DNA from: DATEPR01 sp036273855
GTDB taxonomy: Bacteria > Actinomycetota > Actinomycetes > Mycobacteriales > Pseudonocardiaceae
DNA length: 64,000 nucleotides
Assembly (NCBI GenBank): GCA_036273855.1
Contig: DASUGU010000130.1
Location: 1-64,000 of the forward strand
Direction: 5' to 3'
In this document: piece by piece, positions 8,710 to 17,783 of the stretch
How the letters are laid out: each line of letters starts with the position of its first letter
How positions within the stretch are numbered: the stretch's first letter is position 1
The notes under the pieces: model-generated
Seen by the model: the letters and a program-made list of their open reading frames with translations, nothing else
Database searches by the model: none
What the model was told of the DNA's origin: nothing
Program-made: the position numbers and the translations under genes

Positions 8710-10455
8710 ATGTCGCACCAGGTGCCGGGAATCCGGCTCATCACGTCCTATCGCCGCGAGTGGCTGGCCAAGGACCTGATCGCCGGCGTCGTGCTGACGA
8801 CGCTGCTCGTGCCGCAGGGCATGGCCTACGCCGAACTGGCCGGACTGCCGCCCATCACCGGCCTGTACACGTCGATCCTCTGCCTGCTCGGCTATGCCGT
8901 GTGCGGGCCGTCGCGGATCCTCGTCCTGGGCCCGGATTCCTCGCTCGGCCCGATGATCGCCGCCACGATCCTGCCCCTGGTGGCGGCGAACGGAGATCCG
9001 GAACGCGCGATCGCGCTGGCGTCGGTGCTCGCACTGATGGTGGCGGTGATCATGATCGTGGCGGCCGTGGCGAAACTCGGTTTCATCGCCGACCTCATCT
9101 CGAAGCCGACCATGATCGGCTACCTGAACGGCCTCGCACTGACCATCCTGGTCGGACAGTTGCCGAAGCTGTTCGGCTTCAGCGTGGACGCCGAGGGCCT
9201 CATCGGCGAGTTCGTGGCCTTCGTGGACGGCCTCGCGCACGGCGAGGCGGTGCTGGCGGCGGCCGCGGTCGGCATCATCGGCACGGCGCTGATCCTCGTG
9301 TTGCAGCGCTGGCTACCGAAGGTGCCCGCCGTGCTCGTGATGGTCGTGCTCGCCATCGCCGCGGTGCCACTGTTCGACCTGGCCCGGCGCGGCGTGGACC
9401 TGGTGGGCGAACTGCCGAGCGGGTTCCCGCCGCTCACCATCCCGCACGTCGGGCTCTCCGACATCGGGCCGCTCGTCGGCGGTGCCCTGGGCATCGCGCT
9501 GGTGTCGCTGGCCGACACGATCTCCACGTCGTCGGCGTTCGCCGCGCGCACCGGCCAGGAGGTGCGCGGCAACCGGGAGATGATCGGCATCGGCGCGGCG
9601 AACCTCGCGGCCGGCCTGTTCCAGGGTTTCCCGGTCAGCACCAGCGGCTCACGGACCGCCGTGGCGCAGCAGTCGGGCGCCCGGACCCAGCTGACCGGGG
9701 TCACCGGGGCGGCACTCATCATCGTCATGATCGTGCTGCTGCCCGGCCTGTTCCGCGACCTGCCGCAGCCCGCGCTGGCCGCCGTGGTGATCACCGCGTC
9801 GCTGTCGCTCGCCGACGTGCCCGGCGTGGTCCGGTTGTGGCGGCAGCGCAAGGCGGAGTTCGTCCTGTCGATCGCCGCGTTCCTGGGTGTGGCGCTGCTC
9901 GGCGTGCTGCCCGGCATCGCCATCGCGGTCGGTCTGTCCATCCTGAACGTGTTCGCGCGGTCCTGGCGGCCCTACCAGACGGTTCTGGGCCGGGTCATCG
10001 GAGTGCCCGGCTACCACGACATCCGGTCTTACCCGAGGGCGGAACTGCTGCCGCGACTGGTCATCTACCGGTTCGACGCGCCACTGTTCTTCGCCAACGC
10101 GAAGACCTTCCGCGACGCGGTCCGCAGGCTGTCCCGCGCCGACCCGCCGCCTACCTGGATCGTGGTGGCCGCCGAACCGATGACCGACGTGGACACCACG
10201 GCGGCGGACATCCTGGAGGACCTGGACGAGGAGCTCAACGCCCGAGGCATCTCCCTGGTCTTCGCCGAACTGAAGGACCGGGTGCGGGAGAAGGTCGAGC
10301 GGTACGGGCTGACCAGGACCATCGACCCGGCCCACTTCTTCCCGACGGTCGATGCCGCGGTGGCCGCGTTCCGCGAGCGGACCGGCGCCGACTGGGAGGT
10401 CGCGCCGCCCCGGGTCAACCGTGATGCGGAGCCGGCCGGTCCAGGAACTGGATGA
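8710..10455 (+). CDS. SulP-family anion permease with STAS domain
   Basis: A 581-aa SulP/SLC26-type transporter. The N-terminal membrane part has the SulP signature around GMAYAELAGLPPITGLYTS, and GPDSSLGPMIA and SRTAVAQQSGARTQLTG later. About 10-12 hydrophobic segments precede a C-terminal cytoplasmic STAS domain (residues about 435-555) with YRFDAPLFFANAKTF and DVDTTAADILEDLDEEL. Substrates in the family include sulfate, bicarbonate and other small anions. ATG 8710 follows GAGGTGG; upstream in-frame codons overlap the MFS gene and are ignored. The 3' end overlaps the convergent membrane gene by 41 bp. Confidence 0.9.
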   Translation: MSHQVPGIRLITSYRREWLAKDLIAGVVLTTLLVPQGMAYAELAGLPPITGLYTSILCLLGYAVCGPSRILVLGPDSSLGPMIAATILPLVAANGDPERAIALASVLALMVAVIMIVAAVAKLGFIADLISKPTMIGYLNGLALTILVGQLPKLFGFSVDAEGLIGEFVAFVDGLAHGEAVLAAAAVGIIGTALILVLQRWLPKVPAVLVMVVLAIAAVPLFDLARRGVDLVGELPSGFPPLTIPHVGLSDIGPLVGGALGIALVSLADTISTSSAFAARTGQEVRGNREMIGIGAANLAAGLFQGFPVSTSGSRTAVAQQSGARTQLTGVTGAALIIVMIVLLPGLFRDLPQPALAAVVITASLSLADVPGVVRLWRQRKAEFVLSIAAFLGVALLGVLPGIAIAVGLSILNVFARSWRPYQTVLGRVIGVPGYHDIRSYPRAELLPRLVIYRFDAPLFFANAKTFRDAVRRLSRADPPPTWIVVAAEPMTDVDTTAADILEDLDEELNARGISLVFAELKDRVREKVERYGLTRTIDPAHFFPTVDAAVAAFRERTGADWEVAPPRVNRDAEPAGPGTG

Positions 10456-11776
10456 CGCCCAGCAGGACGACGAGGATCGCCGCGATCACGATGACGGCCA
10501 CGCCGCTGGGCTGGTTCAGGAACAGGAATATCAGCACCCCGATGACGAGTACCGCGACGCGCAGCGGCACCCGGTACGTGTGCACCCACGCGCCGACCGG
10601 ACCGCCCTGCCGGCCACCGACCGGGATGTGCTCGCGCAGCCACCCCACGGCCCCCACCGCGCCCTGCCGGATGCGCACGGCGGTCGTCGACGGCCCGAAC
10701 AGCGAGGCGCCGATCGCCACCACGATGCCGACGACGAAGATCGTCCGCAGACCGGCACGCAGGAACGCCACCATGATGTCGAACGACGAGGCCACCGCGG
10801 CCGTGGACCGTTCCGGCACGGTGCCCACGACCGCGCCGCGCGCGATCAGCAGTACGGCACCGAGCACGAGCATCGAGAACGCCACGCCGAGCCCGGCGTT
10901 GCGCAACGCCTTCCGGTGTCCGCGCGCCAGGTAGATGCCGGCGGCGAGCAGCAACAGCGTGAGCCACGGCAGCCAGGTGGCGACCTTGTCCAGCAGGCGG
11001 TAGCCGGTCTGGGCGCGCACCAGCGTGCTCGCGTCGGCGACCGCCACCGTCGGATGGACGCTCGGGATGGCGTTGGCCGGCGCGAAGCCCTCCGCCACGA
11101 GCCGCTGTTTGACCCGGTCGATGAAGGGGCCGAGGTCGAGCATCACCTTGCCCTGGCTGACGGTCACCGCGGAACTGTTGCCGGACAGCACCGAGTTCAG
11201 TTGCTGGTGCACCACGGTGAGCGATCGGTTCCACAACTGCGCGAACGCCGCCGATGCGACGAACTGCCCGACCTTGTCGTGCACGAACCCCTGCAGGCTG
11301 GACCGCAGCGGCACGGCCAGCCCGCGCAGCCGGTCGGCGGCCCGCGGTGGCAGGCCCCGGCTCTCCAGCGCGTCGACGGCCTGGTTGGTCAGCGCCACCA
11401 CGTTGACGTAGGTGAACACCGTGTCGGTCAACCGGTCGGTCAGCGCCGACTGCACCGCCGGATCCTCGGCGAGCGGGCCCGCCGTGGCCACGAACCGGTC
11501 CGTGTTCGCGATCTGGTTGTGCGCCCAGATCGAGGCGACGCTGATCGGTGCCAGGATCACGCCCAGGACGATGAGGACGGCCGCGGCGAACGCCCGCCAG
11601 GGCACCTGCCGTCGACGCTGCCGCGCGCGGCGCAGGGCCGTGTTCTCCTGGCGCAGCCGGATCAGTTCGGCGCGCTCGTCCTCGTCGAGGACCTCGGTGG
11701 CCGGCGCGGTACCGGTGCCGGGCCCGGCCTCGGTCGGTGTGCCGGCCGGCGTCGGGTGTTCGCCCTGTTCGACCAT
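10415..11776 (-). CDS. Actinobacterial integral membrane protein of unknown function
   Basis: A 453-aa protein. A charged N-terminal region with a short coiled-coil-like stretch (DEDERAELIRLRQENTALRRAR) precedes a transmembrane helix, a long extracytoplasmic domain (residues about 75-250, starting IANTDRFVATAGPLAEDPAVQ) and a C-terminal block of at least five hydrophobic segments. I recognise no enzymatic motif. The architecture is common in actinobacteria near stress and ion-transport genes. ATG 11776 is followed by MVEQGEH. The 3' end overlaps the SulP gene by 41 bp tail-to-tail. Confidence 0.8.
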   Translation of the reverse strand: MVEQGEHPTPAGTPTEAGPGTGTAPATEVLDEDERAELIRLRQENTALRRARQRRRQVPWRAFAAAVLIVLGVILAPISVASIWAHNQIANTDRFVATAGPLAEDPAVQSALTDRLTDTVFTYVNVVALTNQAVDALESRGLPPRAADRLRGLAVPLRSSLQGFVHDKVGQFVASAAFAQLWNRSLTVVHQQLNSVLSGNSSAVTVSQGKVMLDLGPFIDRVKQRLVAEGFAPANAIPSVHPTVAVADASTLVRAQTGYRLLDKVATWLPWLTLLLLAAGIYLARGHRKALRNAGLGVAFSMLVLGAVLLIARGAVVGTVPERSTAAVASSFDIMVAFLRAGLRTIFVVGIVVAIGASLFGPSTTAVRIRQGAVGAVGWLREHIPVGGRQGGPVGAWVHTYRVPLRVAVLVIGVLIFLFLNQPSGVAVIVIAAILVVLLGVIQFLDRPAPHHG

Positions 11777-11949
11777 GACGGGCCTTCCCCTGCTGCTGTC
11801 GGCGACGGAGTCCGCCGTCCACCACGGTGCACCGAACGGCGCCCGATCACCTCACCCGGCGTGGGTGACGCCCGTGGCCATGATCGACGCCAGACTTCCA
11901 GTGCGGTCCGGGTCACCGACCGCGATCGAACGAGCCATGGGAGCGAGCG

Positions 11950-12222
11950 ATGACGAACCGATGGACCGATCCCTCAGCACAGGACATGCACCGTGGACTG
12001 TTCATCGCCGCCGTCGTCATGGTGCTGGCCGGCACGACCGTGGGCGCGGCCGGCCTCGCGGTGGCCGGGATCGCCGTGATATCGAGCGGCAGGCGCTGGT
12101 CGCGCCGTGTCGAGATGAGCCCGAGCGACCTCGCGAAACTGAAGTGGGTCCAAGCCCGGGCCAGCGTCGGCGCTGTGGCCGACGCCTGGCGGGACGCCGA
12201 GAAGATGACCAATACGGACTGA
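11950..12222 (+). CDS. Small membrane protein
   Basis: 90 aa: a polar N-terminus, two adjacent hydrophobic stretches with a GTTVGAAGLAVAGIAV core, and a basic then amphipathic C-terminus (LAKLKWVQARASVGAVADAWRDAEKM). ATG 11950 follows GGGAGCGAGCG. Function not recognised. The 173 bp upstream hold no clear promoter. Confidence 0.65.
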   Translation: MTNRWTDPSAQDMHRGLFIAAVVMVLAGTTVGAAGLAVAGIAVISSGRRWSRRVEMSPSDLAKLKWVQARASVGAVADAWRDAEKMTNTD

Positions 12223-12234
12223 CGGCCGGCCGGC

Positions 12235-12531
12235 TCATCCGTCGAGGATCTGGGCCTTCTGCCGCTGGAACTCCTCCTCCGTCAGTACACCGGAGGACTT
12301 CAGTTCGCCGAGTTGCTTGAGCTGGGCCAACTTCGCGTCCTGCCCGCCGGCCGGAGCCGTGGTTGCGGGCGTGCCGGCGGGAGCAGCGGTTCCTGGTGTG
12401 TCGGCGGCCTGACCGCCCTGGCCACCCTGGCCGCCCCAACGGCCGCCCTGCCTGTTCTGCACCCGCTTGACCACTGCCTTCGCCGCACCCGCGGCTACCG
12501 CGGTCTTGCCCACGCGACCCAAGAGTCCCAT
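12235..12531 (-). CDS. SHOCT-domain protein
   Basis: 98 aa. The N-terminus (MGLLGRVGKTAVAAGAAKAV) is followed by a Gly/Gln/Ala/Pro-rich linker and a C-terminal SHOCT motif (LAQLKQLGELKSSGVLTEEEFQRQKAQIL), a short oligomerisation-type helical domain. The start is fixed by AAGGAGG 7 bases before ATG 12531. The stop lies close to the tail of the convergent 90-aa gene. Confidence 0.85.
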   Translation of the reverse strand: MGLLGRVGKTAVAAGAAKAVVKRVQNRQGGRWGGQGGQGGQAADTPGTAAPAGTPATTAPAGGQDAKLAQLKQLGELKSSGVLTEEEFQRQKAQILDG

Positions 12532-12542
12532 GGTGTTCCTCC

Positions 12543-12998
12543 TTATCGCGTGCCGGCGTCGGACAGCTCGAGATCGTCCAGCGCGGCGAGCACGTCCTCG
12601 TGGGGGATGCGGCCACCGGACACCAGGCGGGCGCCACGACGGCGCAGTGACGCGGCCAGCGGCGCGGCCCACAGGTTCTCGTAGACCAGGATCGCGGCCG
12701 AGCTGCCGTGATCGAGCACGGCACCCACGTCGGCGACGTCGTCGGAGTTCAGCAGCCCCGACGAGACCCCCTCGAACACGGCCAGATCGAGTTCGCCGTC
12801 GCCGTCCAGATCGGCGATCGCGATGCCGCTGATCGAGCCGTCCGGCTCCTTGCTCACGAAAATCAGGTCGAGAATGCGAATGGTGCCCTGCTCGACCAGG
12901 TCGACGAGCAGTGGCAGGCCGTCGCCGACCCTGCGACCAGGGGGGAACTCGACCACGAGGTAGTCGATCGGCCCCATCACGTCCAGATCGTCCGTCAT
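12543..12998 (-). CDS. DUF6325/DUF1269-type protein
   Basis: 151 aa beginning MTDDLDVMGPIDYLVVEFP. It has a Asp-rich IADLDGDGELDLAVFEG stretch, a conserved SSAAILVYENLWAAPLAASLRRRGARLV segment and an acidic tail, as in small actinobacterial proteins paired with SHOCT proteins. ATG 12998 is chosen because the family text starts there; a longer in-frame extension to 13097 is not supported by composition. It ends 12 bp before the SHOCT gene, probably one transcript. Confidence 0.75.
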   Translation of the reverse strand: MTDDLDVMGPIDYLVVEFPPGRRVGDGLPLLVDLVEQGTIRILDLIFVSKEPDGSISGIAIADLDGDGELDLAVFEGVSSGLLNSDDVADVGAVLDHGSSAAILVYENLWAAPLAASLRRRGARLVSGGRIPHEDVLAALDDLELSDAGTR

Positions 12999-13132
12999 GA
13001 TGCGATGTCCCGTCCATGTGTTCGGTGCGCGGCCCACGACAGGTCGGCCGGGGCGCTCATCCCGCGTGACCACTGTGCTTCGGCCGGTCCGCCCCACACA
13101 TCACCTTGACCGGATGAGGTGGCCCCTCCGTC

Positions 13133-14554
13133 GTGCGCCGTCAATGGCGCTATGACGGGCGAATCCACGTGACCGCCCAGGCCCGGCCGTCCTGGGAACG
13201 TCGACTGGCGGCGGTCGGCGCGTTGGTGGCGCTCGCGGGCGCACTCGCGGTCGGCATCGCGGTGCTGATCAGCGATCCGCTCGAACTCGTCGCCGCCGTG
13301 CTGCTGATCGGGTTGGCGGCGGTGGCGGCATGGGCGGCCCTGGTGCGGCGCGGTGCCCGGCGCTGGCTGTACGGGACGATCGCCGTACTCGCGGTCGTCG
13401 GTGCCGTGCTGCTGCCGGATCTGCGCACGTACTGGGCGATTCTGCTGGTGATCGTGCTGTGCGCGCTGTCCGCGCTCGCCGTCCGGGTCGCGTTGGGCCA
13501 TGACCTCGCCCACCGGCCGTCCTCGGCCGCGGTCGGCCCGGCGCGGCGCGGCACCCTGCTGATGAATCCCCGGTCCGGCGGCGGCAAGGTGGCCAAGTTC
13601 GAACTGGACCAGAAGGCCCGCGAGCTGGGCGTGACACCGGTGCTGCTGGAGCCCGGTGACGACCTGCGCGCGTTGGCCGAGCAGGCCGTCGCCGACGGCG
13701 CCGACGTACTCGGCATGGCCGGTGGGGACGGCTCGCAGGCGCTGGTCGCCGATGTGGCGAGCAAGCACGGTGTCGCGTTCGTCTGCATCCCGGCAGGGAC
13801 CCGCAACCACTTCGCCCTCGATCTCGGCCTGGACCGCGCCGACGTGGTGGGAGCGTTGGCCGCGTTCGGCGATGCGGCGGAGCGACGGATCGACCTGGCG
13901 ATGCTGGGGGACCGGGTGTTCGTCAACAACGCGTCACTGGGCGTGTACGCGACCGTGGTGCAGTCGCCCGACTACCGGGACGCCAAGGCCGCCACCGTCG
14001 CGCAACGGCTGCCCGACCTGCTCGGCCCGGACGCCGACCGACCGGATCTGCGCTTCCGGTCCGACGACGGCACGCCCGCCACGTCGACGGACGTGCTCCT
14101 GGTGTCCAACGGCGCCTACCGCCTGGACCACATCAACGGCTTCGGCAGCCGGGAGCGGTTGGACGCGGGCCGCCTGGGCATCGTCACGGTCACCGTCGAC
14201 CGCGCGCGGGACGTGCCGGCGTTGATGTCGGCCGAACTGACCGGCCAGATCGCCCGGTTCCACGGCTACCGGTCGTGGCTCGAGCGGGAGTTCGTCGTGG
14301 ACTCCGGCGATCCCTACGTCGAGGTGGGCGTGGACGGCGAGGCGCTACGGCTGCCGCCGCCGTTGCGGTTCCGGTCGTTGCCCGGCGCGTTGCGGGTCCG
14401 TGTCCCGCTGAACGCGCCGGGCGCGCCACCGGCTGCGGTGGCACCGGCGAGTTTCCCGGCCGCACTGGTCGCCCTGACCCACATCCTGGTCGGGCGGCCG
14501 GCCGTCAGTACTCGGTCTTCGACCGTGCGCGGTAGTCACCACCGTGCGCTGTGA
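13133..14554 (+). CDS. Diacylglycerol/lipid kinase family protein with N-terminal membrane helices
   Basis: 473 aa. Three or more N-terminal transmembrane segments (residues about 25-120) precede a DAGK catalytic domain: LLMNPRSGGGKVAKF, the nucleotide-binding GMAGGDGSQALVADVA, and IPAGTRNHFALDLGLDR. These motifs are those of enzymes that phosphorylate diacylglycerol or related lipids at the membrane. Start is uncertain between GTG 13133 and GTG 13169; neither has a strong Shine-Dalgarno. The gene overlaps the convergent DUF7144-like gene by 50 bp. Confidence 0.85.
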   Translation: MRRQWRYDGRIHVTAQARPSWERRLAAVGALVALAGALAVGIAVLISDPLELVAAVLLIGLAAVAAWAALVRRGARRWLYGTIAVLAVVGAVLLPDLRTYWAILLVIVLCALSALAVRVALGHDLAHRPSSAAVGPARRGTLLMNPRSGGGKVAKFELDQKARELGVTPVLLEPGDDLRALAEQAVADGADVLGMAGGDGSQALVADVASKHGVAFVCIPAGTRNHFALDLGLDRADVVGALAAFGDAAERRIDLAMLGDRVFVNNASLGVYATVVQSPDYRDAKAATVAQRLPDLLGPDADRPDLRFRSDDGTPATSTDVLLVSNGAYRLDHINGFGSRERLDAGRLGIVTVTVDRARDVPALMSAELTGQIARFHGYRSWLEREFVVDSGDPYVEVGVDGEALRLPPPLRFRSLPGALRVRVPLNAPGAPPAAVAPASFPAALVALTHILVGRPAVSTRSSTVRGSHHRAL

Positions 14555-14954
14555 GCGCGTAGATCACGATGACGTCCAGCACGATCACGATGATCGCCCA
14601 GAACGGGTAGGCCGGGATGAACGCGAGATGCACGATCGCGCTGACACCCGCGATGATCGCGGCGACGATCCGGGCGATCGCATTGCCGGCGAGCACAGCG
14701 ACGCCGGTCAGGAACGCGACCAGGCCCAGACCCAGTTGCACCCAACCCCACACGGTGAGATCGGCGGTGACCAGCAGCCCCGACGGTGCCACGGCGTAGA
14801 AGTTCGGATTGGCGAGGGCCACGATCCCCTCGATCGCGGTGAACAGGCCGGTCATCAGCAGCATGATCCCGGCGAACGCGATCCAGCCAGTCCAGCCGCT
14901 CTCCTCGCGCGGCTCACCATAGGTTTCCGGTGGTGTGGTCCGGGTAGCGGTCAT
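14505..14954 (-). CDS. DUF7144-like four-helix membrane protein (paralogue 1)
   Basis: 149 aa with four hydrophobic segments and the pattern GWIAFAGIMLLMTGLFTAIEG at the start of helix 1, and HLAFIPAYPFWAIIVIVLDVIVIYAL at the end, closing with HGGDYRARSKTEY. The same pattern occurs in the gene at 20040-20519, so these are paralogues. GGAGGGAC sits 6-13 bases before ATG 14954. Function unknown. Confidence 0.82.
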   Translation of the reverse strand: MTATRTTPPETYGEPREESGWTGWIAFAGIMLLMTGLFTAIEGIVALANPNFYAVAPSGLLVTADLTVWGWVQLGLGLVAFLTGVAVLAGNAIARIVAAIIAGVSAIVHLAFIPAYPFWAIIVIVLDVIVIYALTAHGGDYRARSKTEY

Positions 14955-15012
14955 GGCTCGTCCCTCCAGTTCCTCGTGGCCGCGACGATTCCGTACCGGG
15001 GCCCGCCGGCCA

Positions 15013-17739
15013 TCATCCGTGCCGGGCGACAAGAGGCCGGCGGGCCACAAACTTGCCCAGCTCCCACAGCAGCAGCAGGCCGACGGCCGGCACCAGCGCC
15101 CACGCGAACTGCGCCGCGTTGAGCTGGACCGTGCCGAGCAGGTGGCGCAGCGCGTCCAGCTGCGTGACGAACAGGGCCAGCACGAACTCGCCGAGCATGG
15201 CCCAGTTCATCTGTTTGCTGTCGAACGTCGCCGTCGTCAACGCCGTGTCCGTTTCGCTGCGCGACTCCACCGCGGCGACGATCAGGCACAACGCGAACGC
15301 CGTGAACGCGATCGAATTGCCCAGGGCCGCGTTGTGGAAATAGATGGTGCCCAGCTCGATCATGCCGAGCAGGCCGACGGTGACGACCAGCCCGACCAGC
15401 CCGACCGTGATCAGCACTCCGTTGGTGAGGACCGATTCGCCTCTGGGCCGGGGTGTTCTGCCCATCAGTCCTGGCGTCTCCTTGTCGAAGCCGAGCGCGA
15501 AACCGAACGGGGCGTTGACGATGAAATGCACCCACAACACCTGCGCCGGTGAGAACGGTTCACCGGCGGCGATGTTGAGCAACGCCGCGCCGAGGAACGT
15601 CAGCACGAACACGACGAGCAGAATCAGCACGAAACGGATGTACTTGGTCAGGTTGTCGTAGATCTTCCTGCCCTGCTCGACCGCGAACACGATGGTCGCG
15701 AAATTGTCGTCGGACAGGATCATCCGGCCGGCGTTCTTGGCCACGTCGGTGCCGGTGCCCATGGCGATGCCGATGTCGGCCGCCTTGATGGCCGGCGCGT
15801 CGTTCACGCCGTCGCCGGTCATGGCGACCACGTGCCCCTTCTTCTTCAGCGTGTCGGCCAGCAGCACCTTGTGCTCCGGCGCGACCCGCCCGACGACACC
15901 GATGCCGTCGATCTGCGCCAGGCGCTCCGCCTCCGGCAGTGCGGCGAAGTCGGCACCCAGGATCGCCTCACCGGGGATGCCGACCTGTTTGGCGATGGCC
16001 GCTCCGGTGATCACGTCGTCACCGGTCACCATGCGCACCTTGATGTGCGCCGCGTGCGCGCTGGCCACCGCGTCCCTGGACTCGTCCCGGGGCGGGTCGA
16101 CCATGCCGACGAGACTGGTCAGGGTCAGTTCGGTGACGTAGCCGAGCAGGTCGCCGTTCGGGTCGAAGTCGGCCGGTGCCAGGTCGCGCATCGCCGCGGC
16201 CATCACCCGCCGGCCCGCCTTCTCCATGCGCTCGGTGTCCGCGTTGGCACGGTCGTACCGGGCTGCGTCCCACGGCACCGGCGTACCCGCCGACACGGCG
16301 GCGACCGTCCGGCCGAGCACCATCGGCGCCGCACCCTTGACGAAGATCCGGACGACCGGCAGGCCATGGGCGTCCGATGTGGAGTGGAACGTGGCCATCA
16401 GCTTGTATGCCGGGTCGAACGGCAGCGTCGCCAGCCTGGGCAGCGTCTCCCGCGTCGCGTCGATGTCGATGCCCGCCTTGTGGCCCAGCACCAGCAGCGC
16501 GCCCTCGGTCGGATCGCCGACCACCTTCCCGTCCACGAGCTTGGCGTCGCTGGCGACCAGGTAGGGCAGGATCGCCTCCTCGACGGTCGTGGCGCCCCCG
16601 GCCACGTGGTGGATCCGGCCCTCCAGCCGATAACCGCTGCCCGACACGGTGTACCGGTCGGTGGGTGTCACCAGCTCCTCGGCCGTCATCTGGTTCATCG
16701 TCAGCGTGCCGGTCTTGTCCGCGTTGATCGCCGAGGTGAATCCCAGCGTCTCCACCGACGGCAGGTCTTTCACGATCGCGTTGCGCTTGGCCAGGTCCAC
16801 CCCGCCCAACGACAGGATCGTCTGCGTCACCGTCGGCAACGCCTCCGGGATGGCGGCGATGGCCAGCGACACCGCGGCGATGAACAGCCCGTCCCACGCG
16901 TCGCCCCTGGCGCGGCCCAGCACGAACATCACGATCATCGTGAGGCCGGCGGCGGCCGCGATCCACAGGGTCAGCCGGTCCAGCTCGCGGGTCAGCGGCG
17001 ACTGCTCGGTGGCCGTCGTCGTCAGCATCCCGGAGATCTTGCCCAGCTCGGTGGACGCCCCGGTCGTCGTCACAATGAGCGTGCCGCTGCCGTGCGTCAC
17101 CGGTGTGTTGATGAACGCCATGTTGGTCTGGTCGCCCGGTCCCACCTGGTCACCGGGCAGCGTCGTCGCCTCCTTGCCGGCCGGGTTGCTCTCCCCGGTC
17201 AGCGCCGACTCGTCGATCTGCAGCGCGCTCGCCGTGATGATCCGGCCGTCGGCCGGCACCTTGTCGCCCGCCGTGATCAGCACGATGTCGCCGACGACCA
17301 GGTCTTCGGCCGGAATCCGTGTCTCCACACCGTCCCTGCGGACCCGCGCGGTCATCTTCACCATCGACTTGAGCGCGTTCATGGCGCTCTCCGCCTTGCC
17401 CTGCTGCCGCAGGCCGACGACGGCGTTGAGCACGGTCAGCAGCACCAGCAGGATCGCCGTGGTCCACTGCTGGATCAGCAGGGACACGATCGCGGCCGCC
17501 AGCAGGATGAGCTGCATGTAGCTGCGGTACTCCTCGAGGAACCGGCGCCAGCCGGGCTTCGGTCGCTCCTCGGGCAACGCGTTGGGACCGTTGGCGCTGA
17601 GCAGTTCCCCGGCGCGCGAGCCGCTCAGCCCGACCGCCGGGTCGACGCCGAACGCCGACGCCACCTCGTCGACCGACCGCGAGTACCACCGTCCCAGCGC
17701 CATCGTCGATCTGCCCGACACGACAGGCTCGGCCGTCAT
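15013..17739 (-). CDS. P-type cation-transporting ATPase (P2, Ca2+-ATPase-like)
   Basis: A 908-aa P-type ATPase. Domains in order: N-terminal cation-ATPase domain, actuator domain with LTGES, membrane helix with PEALPTVT, the phosphorylation motif DKTGTLTMNQ (Asp about residue 341), KGAAPMVLGR in the nucleotide-binding domain, and the hinge TGDGVNDAPAIKAADIGIAMG, then the C-terminal helices. The layout fits the P2 group (Ca2+, Na+ or H+ pumps); the ion is not certain. ATG 17739 follows GGAGGCGG, so the six upstream in-frame codons are not used. It lies just downstream of PPK2 on the same strand. Confidence 0.92.
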   Translation of the reverse strand: MTAEPVVSGRSTMALGRWYSRSVDEVASAFGVDPAVGLSGSRAGELLSANGPNALPEERPKPGWRRFLEEYRSYMQLILLAAAIVSLLIQQWTTAILLVLLTVLNAVVGLRQQGKAESAMNALKSMVKMTARVRRDGVETRIPAEDLVVGDIVLITAGDKVPADGRIITASALQIDESALTGESNPAGKEATTLPGDQVGPGDQTNMAFINTPVTHGSGTLIVTTTGASTELGKISGMLTTTATEQSPLTRELDRLTLWIAAAAGLTMIVMFVLGRARGDAWDGLFIAAVSLAIAAIPEALPTVTQTILSLGGVDLAKRNAIVKDLPSVETLGFTSAINADKTGTLTMNQMTAEELVTPTDRYTVSGSGYRLEGRIHHVAGGATTVEEAILPYLVASDAKLVDGKVVGDPTEGALLVLGHKAGIDIDATRETLPRLATLPFDPAYKLMATFHSTSDAHGLPVVRIFVKGAAPMVLGRTVAAVSAGTPVPWDAARYDRANADTERMEKAGRRVMAAAMRDLAPADFDPNGDLLGYVTELTLTSLVGMVDPPRDESRDAVASAHAAHIKVRMVTGDDVITGAAIAKQVGIPGEAILGADFAALPEAERLAQIDGIGVVGRVAPEHKVLLADTLKKKGHVVAMTGDGVNDAPAIKAADIGIAMGTGTDVAKNAGRMILSDDNFATIVFAVEQGRKIYDNLTKYIRFVLILLVVFVLTFLGAALLNIAAGEPFSPAQVLWVHFIVNAPFGFALGFDKETPGLMGRTPRPRGESVLTNGVLITVGLVGLVVTVGLLGMIELGTIYFHNAALGNSIAFTAFALCLIVAAVESRSETDTALTTATFDSKQMNWAMLGEFVLALFVTQLDALRHLLGTVQLNAAQFAWALVPAVGLLLLWELGKFVARRPLVARHG

Positions 17740-17783
17740 GGACCGCCTCCGATCCACCGCGTCGGACAGGTCGCCCGCCGCGG

